Shown: positions 10,696 to 21,510 of the stretch, one piece after another
How positions within the stretch are numbered: the stretch's first letter is position 1
How the letters are laid out: each line of letters starts with the position of its first letter
Assembly: GCA_014526335.1 (NCBI GenBank)
Contig: JACTAT010000032.1
Span: forward strand, 5,306,914-5,370,913
Source of the DNA: Chrysaora quinquecirrha
Lineage: Eukaryota > Cnidaria > Scyphozoa > Semaeostomeae > Pelagiidae
Direction of reading: 5' to 3'
Length of the DNA: 64,000 nt
Position numbers and translations under genes: made by a program
The notes under the pieces: generated by a model
Database searches by the model: none
Seen by the model: the letters and a program-made list of their open reading frames with translations, nothing else
What the model was told of the DNA's origin: nothing

Positions 10696-12360
10696 TGTGT
10701 GCCGCCAGCATGCTCAAGATGGGACCGTTCGGTAGACTAATTTTTCCGAGAAACTTGTACCCTTGGTTAAAATGATACCCCTGGCAAGACTAATATGCGC
10801 GAATCAACTTGTTTCTTTTACATGTTTCTTTAAAAATGGATAGGATGAAATTTTTACCTTCCAAGGCTACAAATAAAGCTGATAGCATGACAATTCTCCA
10901 TATCAATATTGCGAAATTTGGTACCATTGGCTATACCAAATTTGTAAAAAAATTTTACCCTTGGCCGAAAAGTATATACCCTCAAGCGCGGCACAAAGAA
11001 CCCCCCGTGCTTTAAACCCATGAAAACGAAGTTTATTTCACAGGTGGTTGTTGTATGACTTTTTTGTCAGCTCTTTTCTTCATACTGTGTGCCCTGTAAC
11101 TTTTCATAAACGCATTTCTATTCAAATTGCTTTCCTCTGAATTTCACGCCAATCATCTTACAATTAACTTGCAGTATTTGCAATAGTAACTATTCAGAAC
11201 GTTTTCCTTCTGTTTTATTTTTGTTTTCTCATCTATCACGCAATTCAATGATTAAAGGTTAAGACATTTGCGTATACCAAACAGTTCACATCAACTTCAA
11301 ATCATTTGTTATTGTTTTCATTTCATTCCGGCTCGCAGGGTATATGCTGTTTGCCTTATGCAATGTCACTATCGTATAGAGAGAGACCTTTCGACTTGTC
11401 TCTATAACCAACCACAGTATTCTTCCGTTGTATAATAATCTCCGTGGACCAAGAAAAAATGCGTTCTGAGAATGGTGCGGTTCAAAGAGAAAATCACCAA
11501 AAGTATGAGGATCGTTAAGGCAGTTACATGTTTTCCTGTTCCCTTGAGAAAATTCCTCTTATTCCTATTAAATCTTCTGCTCTTGGAGCTGGTAGACCAA
11601 GCAAGTTTCCTCACTCGCGTCCCCGGCGCTCACACGATATTGAAACTAGGCTTTAGACTGGCTACAACAGTCCCTCCCCTCTCGCTGTAGTTGCTGTGGT
11701 TATTAGTGACATGTCAGTTCCAAGGAGCATAACAGAGACTTGAGTAGCGAGTCTAACTAGGCTTTAGTTTTGACACAGCAAAGCTGTGTATGGGCTAAGC
11801 GCATTCAATGATAAAAACCCTCTGTTGCCTATGGTTCCAGAGAACGGACAGATCATCTATTGGAGGTGGTCTTTGGACACAATTAGATTGTATATGTGGG
11901 TAGAATCAAGATTTCTAGGGAGGGGCTTGCGGGTCCTGAATCACAGCAAAATCCCTCAATCCTTCATCCGAACTCGAAGGATTTCATTTCACTTGATCAT
12001 TTCATTTCACCATTTATTATTATTTAGCGACGGCATTTTACAATCAAACCTTTTCAAAGAAACTAGGAGATCTGTACTAATCTTCGATGTTTTGAAAGCT
12101 ATGAATAACTTTTTGCGAAAGAACCTCCTTTTAGCACAGTCAGGGGATTATTTTTTAAAACGAATTGAGTATTACTCCTTTTAACATCCAAACACAACAG
12201 TCACTAAGGCTATATTTATAATCAAGTTTCGAGCTTAAATTCTTGAAAGGGATTAATGGATGCGAAATTTCAAGTTTTCTATTAGCTACACAGTAAACAA
12301 TTTGCTTTGTAGAAAGATCTGTGACCACCATTTTCATGGGGTGATATGTTCCTCGAGTCT
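10696..12360. other. Intronic stretch of precursor B, no supported gene
   Basis: Several open frames of 60-130 codons here lack start context or splice-phase agreement. A short MITE-like tip GACTTGAGTAGCGAGTCTA ends at 11754. A Tyr-Trp-Arg-Trp-Ser coincidence near 11856 is discussed in the findings. Confidence 0.25.
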
Positions 12361-12369
12361 GGACGCTTG

Positions 12370-13135
12370 CTAGTTTCCACTTCTTATCAATACAACGGAT
12401 GCTAGCCTTGAGCCTTGGGGAACTCCACGTCCTTAAGCACTGTCTGTCAATGCTTTCCGGAAAGATATAGTAGAATGGTTGTCATGGCTGCTTGTTAATC
12501 TTGTAGATCAACAAAACGGGTACTAGCCCTGAGCCTTGGGGAACTCCATGTCCTTAAGAACTGCCTGTCAATGTTTTACGGAAAGATATAGTAGAATGGT
12601 TATCATTGATGTTTGTTAATCTTGCACTTCAGATCAACATAACGGGTGCTAACCCTGAACTTTGGGGAACTCCACGTCTTTAGTCGCTTTTATGAACAGA
12701 ACGGGGCCTAATATTGAGGCTTGGGCAACTCCATATTATTTGTTTTAAGGAACTGTCTTGTCAATGTTTTACGGAAAGATATATAATCAAAATTTTGTGG
12801 AATGGTAAATTCCCTGCATGAAATTTGGATGCATGTTAATCTTGCAATGCAGATAAACAGAATGGGGCCTAATCCTGAATCTTTAGTGACTCCACATCCT
12901 TGGTTTTAAGAAACTGTCTTGTCCATGCTTTACGGAAAGATATATAATTATGAATGTTGTGGAGTGACATTTCCCCTGCATTAAATTAGAATGTGTGTTA
13001 ATTTTGCACTTCAGATCAACAGAAAGGACGCTAGTCTTGAGTGTTGGGTAACTCCACGTCCTCTGTCACTTCAGATCAACAAAAAGGGGGCTAGTCCTGA
13101 GTCTTGGGTAACTTCACATCCTTGGTTTTGTCAAA
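12370..13135 (-). repeat. Array of seven reverse-transcriptase fragments
   Basis: Seven degenerate units (near 12415, 12536, 12662, 12722, 12888, 13044 and 13105) contain, on the minus strand, variants of GGAGTTCCCCAAGGCTCAGG. That translates to Gly-Val-Pro-Gln-Gly-Ser, the conserved stretch before the catalytic YxDD region in LINE reverse transcriptases. Each unit also has a TCAATGTTTTACGGAAAGATA stretch and a CAGATCAACA stretch. Spacing is irregular (about 60 to 166 bases) and all reading frames are broken. The array sits inside the intron of precursor B. Confidence 0.6.
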
Positions 13136-13530
13136 GTTTTACGTCAAGCTAAACATGTACCTTCACAAAATTTGTGCAGGAAATTGCATAATTTTCAACA
13201 AGAATAAGACTAGAAGGAAATGTCACGCAAAGCAAAGATCTACAAAACACACTTATCTAATTTGAAATGCTAACAACGGAGGAATTAAGGAGGGTGATAT
13301 TTCCATTTTGTTGATGCAATATAAACACTGTAAATTGTCTTATTCAAAATTAAGTTATTAGAATAATCTTAACATTTTTCAAACAAATACGATTAGACTT
13401 TACTATAAATTTCACGGAATTCACGTGTTTTGAGTAAACGTTACTTTATTAACTTGAGAAGAAAACTGTATGGTGTGTATGTTACGTCGTTGTGTGTGTT
13501 GTGTTTGTGGCCAGCAATGCTGTGTATAAT

Positions 13531-13906
13531 GGAGACTGTTGCAATTACAGATGAATTGGAGGAGAAAAGGGTGGCAGAGATGAGAATGAGGAGGTGATCA
13601 TATGGGTTGACTAAAGTGGATAAGTTGAGGAGCGAAAAAGTGACACATAGAGGGTGGCGAGTGGAGAACTGAAAGGAAAGATACGGGAGCAAGACTGCAG
13701 TGATTCGGGCATGTTTTGAGGAGAGAGGTGAACTATGTTGGCAAAAGAGTGGGAGGGATGAAGGTGGGAAAGAGGAAACGAGGAAGACCAAAGAGGAGAT
13801 GGGAAGACCATATCAAAGGAGACATGGCAGTTGCTGGAGTCAGAGAGGATGAGGCAACAGACCGGAGGAGATGGAGGAAAATTATCCGCACTAGCGACCC
13901 CATCTG
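13531..13906 (+). pseudogene. Degenerate LINE 3' end (RTE/BovB-like reverse transcriptase C-terminus)
   Basis: Translation in shifting frames gives an Ala-Glu-Met-Arg-Met-Arg-Arg stretch near 13596, then, from 13716, GKRKRGRPKRRWEDHIKGDM and RRRWRKIIRTSDPI to a stop at 13906. The GRPKRRWEDxIKxD followed by DRxRWRxIIRTxDP is the typical end of many RTE-like and related LINE polyproteins. Frameshifts and stops upstream show it is dead. A GAA repeat follows directly, as LINE tails often do. Only the last roughly 120 codons remain. Confidence 0.7.
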
Positions 13907-13937
13907 AATGTGAGGAAATCGAGTAGTAGTAGCAGAG

Positions 13938-14075
13938 AAGAAGAAGAAGAAGAAGAAGAAGAAGAAGAAGAAGAAAAAGAAGTAGTAGTGGTAGTGTTAG
14001 TGGTAGTGGTGGTGGCAATGGCAGTGTTAGTGATGGTGGCAGTGATAGTGGAAGCGGTAGTGGAAGTGGTATCCC
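13938..14075. repeat. GAA microsatellite running into degenerate GTAGTG repeats
   Basis: Pure GAA from 13938 to about 13973, then GTAGTGGTAGTG-type triplets. It produces long spurious frames on both strands. Confidence 0.85.
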
Positions 14076-14189
14076 CTTTTCTGTTGATCTACACTTGAAT
14101 ATATACATGCTTCAATACATACTCATAGGTTAGTGGTGTATATAGTCGTGCTTACAGATCTTTCTGTAAATCGCTATAAACAAGACATT

Positions 14190-14430
14190 GAATAACGAAG
14201 GATGTGGAGTTGATAAAGACTTAGCAACTCAGCACTAGCCCCGTTTCTACTGACTCGCACTTGTCATACTTCCATGCAAACCTACGTAATAATGGAATAA
14301 ATTGCGTCTTAGAAATCGTGCTCATAGATCTTCTGTAAACTACTGCAAGCAATACATTGAATAACTAGGAATGCGGAGTTACTTAAGACCTAGCACTAGC
14401 CCCTTTTCTATTGATTCTGTTTCGAAACAC
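14190..14430 (+). repeat. Two more reverse-transcriptase fragment units, opposite orientation
   Basis: AAGGATGTGGAGTT at 14199 and GGAATGCGGAGTTACTTAAG at 14367, each followed by an ACTAGCCCC phrase, match the minus strand of the array at 12.4-13.1 kb. Confidence 0.45.
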
Positions 14431-14434
14431 ACTT

Positions 14435-14945
14435 GTCAATATGGCCAAAAGTGTTAGCGCCATTTCTGAGACACGGCGGTACAAGTGCTGAGACTGTGCG
14501 GCGACGTCTTTAGTTTTAATGGAAACACTTTCTTTCGGTGGCTCTACCGTGGCTGGGTAGTTGCTCTAAAGCGGTAATACCGACATGAAAAGTTCATTTG
14601 GTGAAAAATTCACAAGTCAATTTGGTTCAATTTTTCTGGTCTTCATGACGCTTCTGCCACCAGAAGGTTTTAATGGAAACATGCATTGCAGCCATCAGAG
14701 ATGTGCCTGTGACACCTGCCTTTGTTTTCATTTAACACATGACTGTAATAAGCCAATCGAATGCGAGCAATTATGAAACCATTTTGTAGCAACCACTGTC
14801 TCAGCATTGGAACAGTCGTGTCCCAGCACAGGCCCTGTCACGTATTGCTATATGGAAACCAAACATCGCAACACTTTCTCAGTGCAGGTACAGCCGTGTC
14901 TCAGCACTTGCGGAGCCACTCATGGCTATATTGAAACCAGGCATT
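14435..14945. mobile_element. DNA transposon remnant with about 90-base inverted ends
   Basis: The left arm, with AATATGGCC, TGCTGAGACTGTGCGGC and ATGGAAACAC, matches the inverted right arm, with AATATAGCC, AAGTGCTGAGACACGGC and GGTTTCCATATAGC. The element ends just before the last exon of precursor B. The 63-codon frame at 14585 lies in its interior and is not supported as a gene. Confidence 0.5.
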
Positions 14946-14996
14946 ATATATATAGAGCAAGGAAGATGCTTAATATTTTCTAACTTCAATTCACAG

Positions 14997-15155
14997 GACA
15001 CGCAAGTCGCATCCTCAAGTGGCCGACTTCGACGAACGGACTTTGAGCTGGATGAAGCGGAAACCTTGCTTGAAGAATCCAGAAGAGATGCCGCGCGTGC
15101 AGAATATGCCCGCGCGATTGTGAGGGCTCTTCGGTCGTTGGGATATGACCGCTGA
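14997..15155 (+). CDS. Secreted cyclic-peptide precursor B, putative last exon
   Basis: After the acceptor CTTCAATTCACAG (AG at 14995-14996) a phase-0 frame of 52 codons runs to TGA at 15153-15155. A canonical AATAAA follows at 15231, so this looks like a genuine terminal exon. The encoded part is rich in Arg, Glu, Ala and Leu and strongly helical. It has a Ser-rich lead, a DFELDEAETLLEESRRDAAR block and a RAIVRALRSLGYDR end resembling the tail of precursor A's second exon. Joined to the exon at 8744 it gives a precursor of about 116 residues across a 6 kb intron filled with transposon debris. Pairing with that exon rests on strand, phase, size and paralogy, not on direct splicing evidence. 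It could instead terminate another gene whose first exon I missed. Confidence 0.55.
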   Translation, partial: DTQVASSSGRLRRTDFELDEAETLLEESRRDAARAEYARAIVRALRSLGYDR

Positions 15156-15230
15156 ATAGTTGACATTCAAAACTGCATGAAAACATATATTTAGATTAAT
15201 TTAAATTCATTTGAAATATTTATTAATATA

Positions 15231-15236
15231 AATAAA
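15231..15236 (+). promoter_or_regulatory. Polyadenylation signal AATAAA for precursor B
   Basis: AATAAA lies 76 bases after the TGA of the exon at 14997-15155, in AT-rich sequence, as expected for a short 3' UTR. Confidence 0.45.
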
Positions 15237-15489
15237 AATATTTACAGAATGGTATACCTTGAGTTTACTCTACTTAATTCACTAAAAAATTAACTTAGAG
15301 TTCATGTTGTTATAAAGACAAACATCCAAAATAAAACCATGAATTTCCCACTTTCAACACAAATTCTTAGCAGCGGCAAAAGAGACCTTTTCGACGAACA
15401 GTGGCGATTGTGGAAATTTTCACAGTTTTGAGATACAGAGCTTTCGATACCAAATTCGACCAAGCAGCAAAAATTTGTGCAAAGGTGCA

Positions 15490-15645
15490 CAGTTTTACTA
15501 CGTTTGCGTTCGTATTATTGATTTTCTGAGCGTTCAAGATTCACGATTTTATAAGGGTCTTGACCAGTTGGGGTAAAGTTTCACCCCAGTCACTTCTCAC
15601 GGTCAAAGCCCTTGTAGAATCGGGAACTTTGAAGCATTATTTGCA
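15490..15645. repeat. Partial palindrome related to the TTCACGGTCAA element
   Basis: TTTATAAGGGTCTTGACCAG, GTAAAGTTTCACCCCAGTCA and TTCTCACGGTCAAAGCCCTT resemble the centre of the elements at 36.8 and 45.2 kb. The outer arms are hard to follow. Confidence 0.4.
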
Positions 15646-15956
15646 CAATCGCTAGGACAATGAAACTCTTATTTTCGTTGTAATTGTTTCCGAGCCTTGG
15701 CGTTTTATCCTTCTTACAGACTTTGTTCTTATAGTCTATTGTCTTATAGTTAGTCTATAAGTTAAAGAAAAATGAGTATGTAAAGCAACTTGGAAACGCT
15801 TTTCAACCTCTTCTTACTTTTGCGGTTGATGCGCGCAGAAGAACAGAGGCAACAGAATTATTTATGTGATTTCTAAGGCTTATAGGGAAGGGCTTTTGCG
15901 CAAGCTCGTTTTTTCGCCCAGTATTCTTGGTCATTTCGTGACAATGTGGAGCCTTA

Positions 15957-16356
15957 AGTTATGGCTAAACTAGGAAACATGTCGCACGCGACACTGTACT
16001 CGACGTGTCTCCAGGGTGGCTAAACATGCTAGTGACAAGCGAGCAACATATCCCCCGAGTCATTTGCATGTCGCGCAGACAAGAAATGTTTCTGTTGTCT
16101 CCCAGAAACATTTGCGTGTCTCTTGCTACACATTTTCACGCGCGCTACAAACAGGGGCGCCGGGCAGGGGGGCCCCCGCTGCCCTTGGAAAAATTACCAA
16201 ATTCTTTTATTTTCCTATTGTTTTGCCCTAAAATAGTTGCTTCTGCCCCCGCCGCCCTGCATTGCTTCCGGCGCCCTTGGCTACAAAGTTTTCGAGGTGG
16301 CTAAGCTGGGAGACACTGAGAGGACATCAATGTTGCGCGCCACTGTAGTTTAGCCA
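15957..16356. mobile_element. DNA transposon remnant with GGCTAAACTA ends
   Basis: Begins TATGGCTAAACTAGGAAACA TGTCGCACGCGACACTGTA and ends with the inverted CGCGCCACTGTAGTTTAGCC. A solo end of the same type lies at 34465-34535. A G/C-rich block inside (16155-16260) may be a nested insertion. Confidence 0.5.
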
Positions 16357-16370
16357 GACCTTTACTAAAT

Positions 16371-16455
16371 GTGATGCCACGAAGACTGGGGCTCGAACCC
16401 AAACCTCGCGGAACTTCTGGCGATTTCTGACGTCGCAGCACCTTCGCATCGGAGT
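16371..16455 (-). repeat. tRNA-like SINE fragment
   Basis: The reverse complement has AAGGTGCTGCGACGTC and a box B-like GGTTCGAGCCCC, related to the copy at 3560. Confidence 0.4.
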
Positions 16456-16720
16456 TTGGGTGAATGGAACGGAAAGTATTGAAAGCAGCATTCTATCGAC
16501 CCCTAAAAGCCTTTTGCGCCAAATTAATATGAAAAATCCTGGGCGAAATGGAAAAATCCTGGACGGGGGACAGCCAGAAGAAATGGTTCTTGCCGAAAGG
16601 AACTGGATTGTTGCTGAAAGGACCTGGACACTAGTCAGTGTTTTACCATGTGACATGGGGACAAAGTTTGTTTTCTATTCGATGGGCGGTGACAAGGCGG
16701 TTAGACCAACAGAATAAGTA

Positions 16721-16828
16721 ATGGCCGAAATTTCAACTCAGCGTTGTGTCGGTTCTAAACCTTTCGATTTCACTCTACGAAGAAAGGCAAAGTACTCAGA
16801 AATTGTGAAGCTAAGTCTTCAAACCCTG
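16721..16828 (+). CDS. Possible first coding exon of an unknown gene
   Basis: Thirty-six codons from an ATG in good context (A at -3, G at +4) run to a perfect GTAAGT donor at 16829, phase 0. The peptide is polar and basic with no signal sequence (MAEISTQRCVGSKPFDF at the start, YSEIVKLSLQTL at the end). An in-frame stop lies just upstream. I found no matching downstream exon in phase 0 before 23 kb and do not recognise the protein. It could be a chance ATG plus donor. Confidence 0.28.
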
Positions 16829-19129
16829 GTAAGTAAAGTTATCTTTCTTTTCTTCTTGATTTTTGTGCATTTTGTCTCCATTATCACTTCAAAAATGAAC
16901 GAATTTATTTAGGCCTAGCAAGAAAGTAAGAAGGGCCTAACCGCTTCACTGCATCTTTGACGCATCTTTGAGCATAATTAAATGCCTAGCTTATTTAAAA
17001 ACAAACCTTGCAACAAATAAAAACATATTATCATAGTAATCTATTTATTTTAATTTCTGGAAGTTATTCTTCGGTGAATTTTTCTTTTCTGAATAATTTC
17101 GATAACGAAGTCCACGAATCTTGGAGGGAACTGAATTGATGCTGGATTTTGTGGAAAGTTTTCTTTTCTTTGTTTGTTTCTATCTTCCCGTCTTCGAGTT
17201 TGGCGTCTGTAAGATGCCTAGAAAATAATGCATACTTATGAGCTATATGTTAGATTTGGTGTTTCTTGCAGAAGTTGTGTTATAGAAAGTGGAGTTCTTA
17301 GTTTGAGTGAGTGGTGTGGTGAGGAAAAATCTTTTGGTTTGGTTCATGCAATGTGATCGCCATGCTGGCTTCACATTGCATTTGTTATGTAACAAGTATG
17401 CAATGTACGTGTGGTATAGGGACCTTAGTGCACAATGGACATTTTGGAACTGGGGATGTGCTTCAAAGAAAGGCATCTATGTTTGTATAATGAATGAGTT
17501 GATTTAACTGATGAGTTGTAGTTCATGGTCCCATCTTTAGCTGGATTTGAACCCTTGCATGTTTTATATAACATTCACAGCAAAAACTGGCCCCAAGTAA
17601 CTAGCAAGGTACTATTTTTTGTTTAGAAGTTTTGAAAGTGTTTCTAGGAGTTTGTTTCTTACTTGGACATCTCAAATAATTCTGCTGGTCACTTAAATCT
17701 AATTTGTGCATCAAGAGTGGCATCAAGATGGGGCAGCTAGGGATGAGCCCTGGGGCTTGGGCCCTCATTTCATGGGGCCGGCAGTTAGATATAGGTTTTT
17801 CAAAACTTTCATTGCAATATCTTGGAGCAACTTGAATATGTGTGGGATGAGAATATTCTGCCTTTCGTTATTAAATATCCTCATACTTAACATAAGGCAG
17901 ATTGTATGGAAGCTGTTCAAGTATGGGAAAAAATATTTCAAAAAAGACTGACTACAGTAAAAGTAATAGAAACCTCTCCACTAAAAGGCTCATGAAGTAT
18001 TAGTGTAAGTACAATAAATCATTCCATTCTTATTTGCTTGGTTGAAGCCCAGTTCTGTTGGAGAAGGGCATTCCAACAAAAAAAGGGTGTGGCTAACAAA
18101 AATTTTGCCGTAATCTTTGTCTACTCCTGGGGCCTTTGTCTATTAAGTCAGACCTGGGTATGCCTTGCACCCTGGGACAATTATCTCTCATTCATAATCA
18201 GCCTGTTTGACTGTCAGGCAAAAATGTGTCAGTACTCTGCAATCACTGCCTTGACAAACTAGCGTTCAAATTCAAAGCAATGGAATAGGCTATTTTTAAA
18301 ATGCAAGTCCTTAACTCTGTTGATTTTTCGATTAGTGTAAAGTCATCATCATCATCATCATTGCAAAACACTACCTACATTACATACAAGGTATGGCAGC
18401 TTAACAGAAAACAAACAAACAAAACAAAAACTACAGCAAGAGCAATAAAACAGAATCAACAGAACAGTATTTTTTTAAAATTATTTTTTGCTCAAATCAA
18501 TTCGTGGTGTTTGGAGCATGCAGTAGGCTAACTGGCACTCAACTGTAGTTTTCTTAGTATTATTGTGGTGAATTGTGTGTAGGGTTTGACATTTTAACTT
18601 TGGCAGCCGAGAATAGAATTGCTCTTAAGTTATCATAAGCCAGACAGTATTTACAACATTTCTCACTTATACCTTTTTTACTATAAATATCGGAAGACCA
18701 CCCTTTGTCACCTCAAGACCCCCTGATATAAGTATCTTATATTTTTTTTGAGATAAGCTTAACATCTCATCTTTCGATGACGTGGAAATTCGTCTTGCAA
18801 TTTTTAGAATCATTATCAATAAAATCCTTTATTTTGGTCTATTTTTGGAAAGAATATAATAGATAAGGGCGTAGGATGTTTTTCAGCGAGTCTTAAATGC
18901 ATGTTCCTCTGTTAGGAAATTGCCTTAAATGCCCAATTAGTCTTCGAAATATTGCATTTGTTGCAATATATGGCTAAGCTGAGAAACTATAGAAAAAGAA
19001 AATTCCACTTAACTAACTGCATTCGTGGAGAGAAATATTTGTTACTACTGTGTCTCGTTCTCAAACCACTTTGATACTGAATACGAGGTTATTGTTACCA
19101 TAGAGATTGTTCTAATCTTGGTCCAACGG
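16829..19129. other. Long AT-rich stretch, nothing recognised
   Basis: Holds a possible tRNA-like box B at about 17540 (GGATTTGAACCC, reversed) and a short CAT run (18345-18362). No coding exon could be supported on either strand. Confidence 0.3.
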
Positions 19130-19264
19130 TAGACTTGCTTCCCAAGTCCCTAACTTTCGCTCACATTGAATTGAATTGATGTTGTTGTTGTTCGCTTCAG
19201 TTTGTTAGTTTGAGTGTCTAGCAATTCAATTCAATAGCAATTACTACGACTCATGTAGTAAGTC
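19130..19264. mobile_element. TAGACT-family MITE, long subtype
   Basis: TAGACTTGCTTCCCAAGTCC at one end and CTACGACTCATGTAGTAAGT at the other, with TTGAATTGAATTGATGTTGTTG inside. The inverted copy at 30103-30229 is closely similar along its whole length. Confidence 0.65.
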
Positions 19265-19439
19265 CAACGCACCGTATTTTGAAAATTTTGGCGTGCTTCG
19301 CCACCGATTCACGCCATCCGGCAACTAATTATGACGTTTTGTCGTTCACTTTACGTTTCTTAGTTTTGCCTTGCTTTGAACGCGTGGCGAAACCAGACGG
19401 TTTTCTAGACGTATTACCTGATGCCTAGTTAACGGGAAC

Positions 19440-19515
19440 ACTAAAACGGGATCGTTGTAGCGGGGTGTCGGTGTGGTGGGGGAGCTGAAACTAACGACTC
19501 AAGCAATAAGTCTAA
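19440..19515. mobile_element. TAGACT-family MITE, one end only
   Basis: AACTAACGACTCAAGCAATAAGTCTA follows a GTGGTGGGGGAGC stretch. A similar solo end with AACTAACGACTCATGTAATA lies at 5700-5770. Confidence 0.4.
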
Positions 19516-20419
19516 CGGTTTTCAGGAACTTTTGATGTCATCCTGTCACCCAACTTTATATATGTTGGTGGTTTGTTTTTCCTTCGTTAGCCAAACTTCA
19601 CAAGTTCTTCAAGTTAAGTTTTTCGAGCGCCGAGACTGAGCACCCCCTTTCAAGAAACGAAAATTCGATGAGCACATCCAACGAATGAGCAGCCCTCCTT
19701 AAATTCAGTCGGGACATGTATTCCAGTGACAGCCCCCCTATTTATTCAACGAATTATTATTTAAAGCAACGCAAATCATTAAGGCTCAAATTATGCAAGA
19801 ATGGAGCGATGAAATATCCTCAAATGTGCAACCCTTTCATGGAATGAGCACCTCTCCCAAATTCAGTGGGTCTTCGCACGTTTGTTCGAGGGGGTATGGT
19901 GATCTACCAGTTGTCTGCGTAACCGGGGGCTCAACCTTATTAATAACCCACGCAAGATCCATTCAGAATAAGGATTCCTTTTCAAAGCATGAACCTCTGA
20001 GTTACTAAAATCTTCTTGTTGATAGATTTCGTTCTTCTAATACACGTGGGAGTTTCGAACCCGATAAAAACTGAAGACAATGCATGCGCAGTTTTAGTTA
20101 AAAAAGCTTCTTATCTTGCTCTATTGCCTACCGTTTTCATCTATCAGAACGTTAACTTAACTTAAACTTCACATAAGAATAATAGGCTATTTTCAGCCTA
20201 CTGACTTCCGTCGTCGATGTGACCTAGCAATTGCATTGAACTTCTATACTTATCAATACTTATCAAGCATTATGTGCACTGATAACAAATTGCAAAGTAC
20301 ATTTTAATAGGAGAGTTTGTTAAGTCATCGATTCAAGTTAGTAGGATTATAGTAGGCGTTATTAAGGGCTGTATCTCAGTTTCCATAGTTTCTTGTTGGA
20401 TGTGGGGAGGGTAAGGTCG

Positions 20420-21090
20420 TTATGAATGCGTCACGTCACGTCTAGTCGTTCAGGGTTTCTCTGTGGGTCGCTCATGGTCGTTATCTGTCGCCGAAGTTCT
20501 TCCTGATAAAGAGTCGTTCCGGGTGTCTTGGTAGGTATCATGTTGATCGCTTACCTGGTAAACATCTTAACGTAAAGGGTTTCCTTGTGGGCCATTCAGG
20601 GTCTATAGGCGTAACGAATGTCTTTGTGGTGCAGTGTTTGTCGCTAAGGATCTGGTAAACATATTGACGTCAAGGGTTTCCTTGTGGGCCATGCAGAATC
20701 GTTATGAGTCGCTGAGGTCCTAGCAGATATCGAGTCGTTCCGCATGTCTCGGTTGTTACAGTGTTGGTCGCTTATGATCTGACAAACATCTAGACATCAA
20801 GGGTTTCCTTGTGGGCCATTCAGGGTCGTTATGAGTCACTGATGTCCTAGCAGATATCGAGTCGTTCCGGATGTCTCGGTTGGTGCAATGTTGGTCGCTT
20901 AGGATTTGGCAGTTATCTCGACGTCAAGGGTTTCCTTGTAGGTAATTCAGGGTCGTTATGAGTTGCCGAGGCTATGGCAGAAATAGTGTCAGTCCGGGTG
21001 TTACGGGGGTGTTCTGTTGTTCGCTTACGAATAGGATCTGGGAAACATTAAGTGATGTCTTGGTTGGTGCACTGTTGTTCGCTTAGACCG
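20420..21090. repeat. Minisatellite with a unit of about 125-130 bases, roughly five copies
   Basis: CAAGGGTTTCCTTGTGGGCC recurs near 20573, 20668, 20799 and 20927, with an older copy near 20450. Between them GTCGTTATGAGTC, GCAGATATCGAGTCGTTCC and GTTGGTGCAGTGTTGGTCGC are repeated in order. Confidence 0.8.
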
Positions 21091-21510
21091 AAAAACTTTT
21101 TATTTCTAAGAAACTACGATTTTTTCAGTGCTGAAACTTTCTTAATTTTTTGAAGATTTTGGTACTGAATAAAAGTTTCTTGGAAAGGCCAAAGCGGCAT
21201 TGCTTTCAAACAAGTAAATGACACTTACATTTGACCAATAGAGGAAACAATACAAATCTATGTTTACAGTAGCTGTTTCTTGTAAAAATAGACATTTTAC
21301 GTGAAACAGAAGTTCCTTCCCGAGGCAATATTTCTAATTCTAAAGATTGTTGAGATCTTCGAGTTTCTTATCATTCTGGGTTGGGTACTGACAGTTTCTT
21401 AACCAATAATGCTCTCAGTACTGAGTTTCTTATAAATGATTTGTTTTCTTATTAATCGAGAAGCATAAGCTCTGATTTTATTTAATTGAGGGAGAACTCA
21501 TACTGTAGAG

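Noticed and set aside
13611..14108. 165-codon minus-strand frame rich in Leu and Pro
   Set aside because: Antisense of the dead LINE 3' end and the GAA microsatellite.
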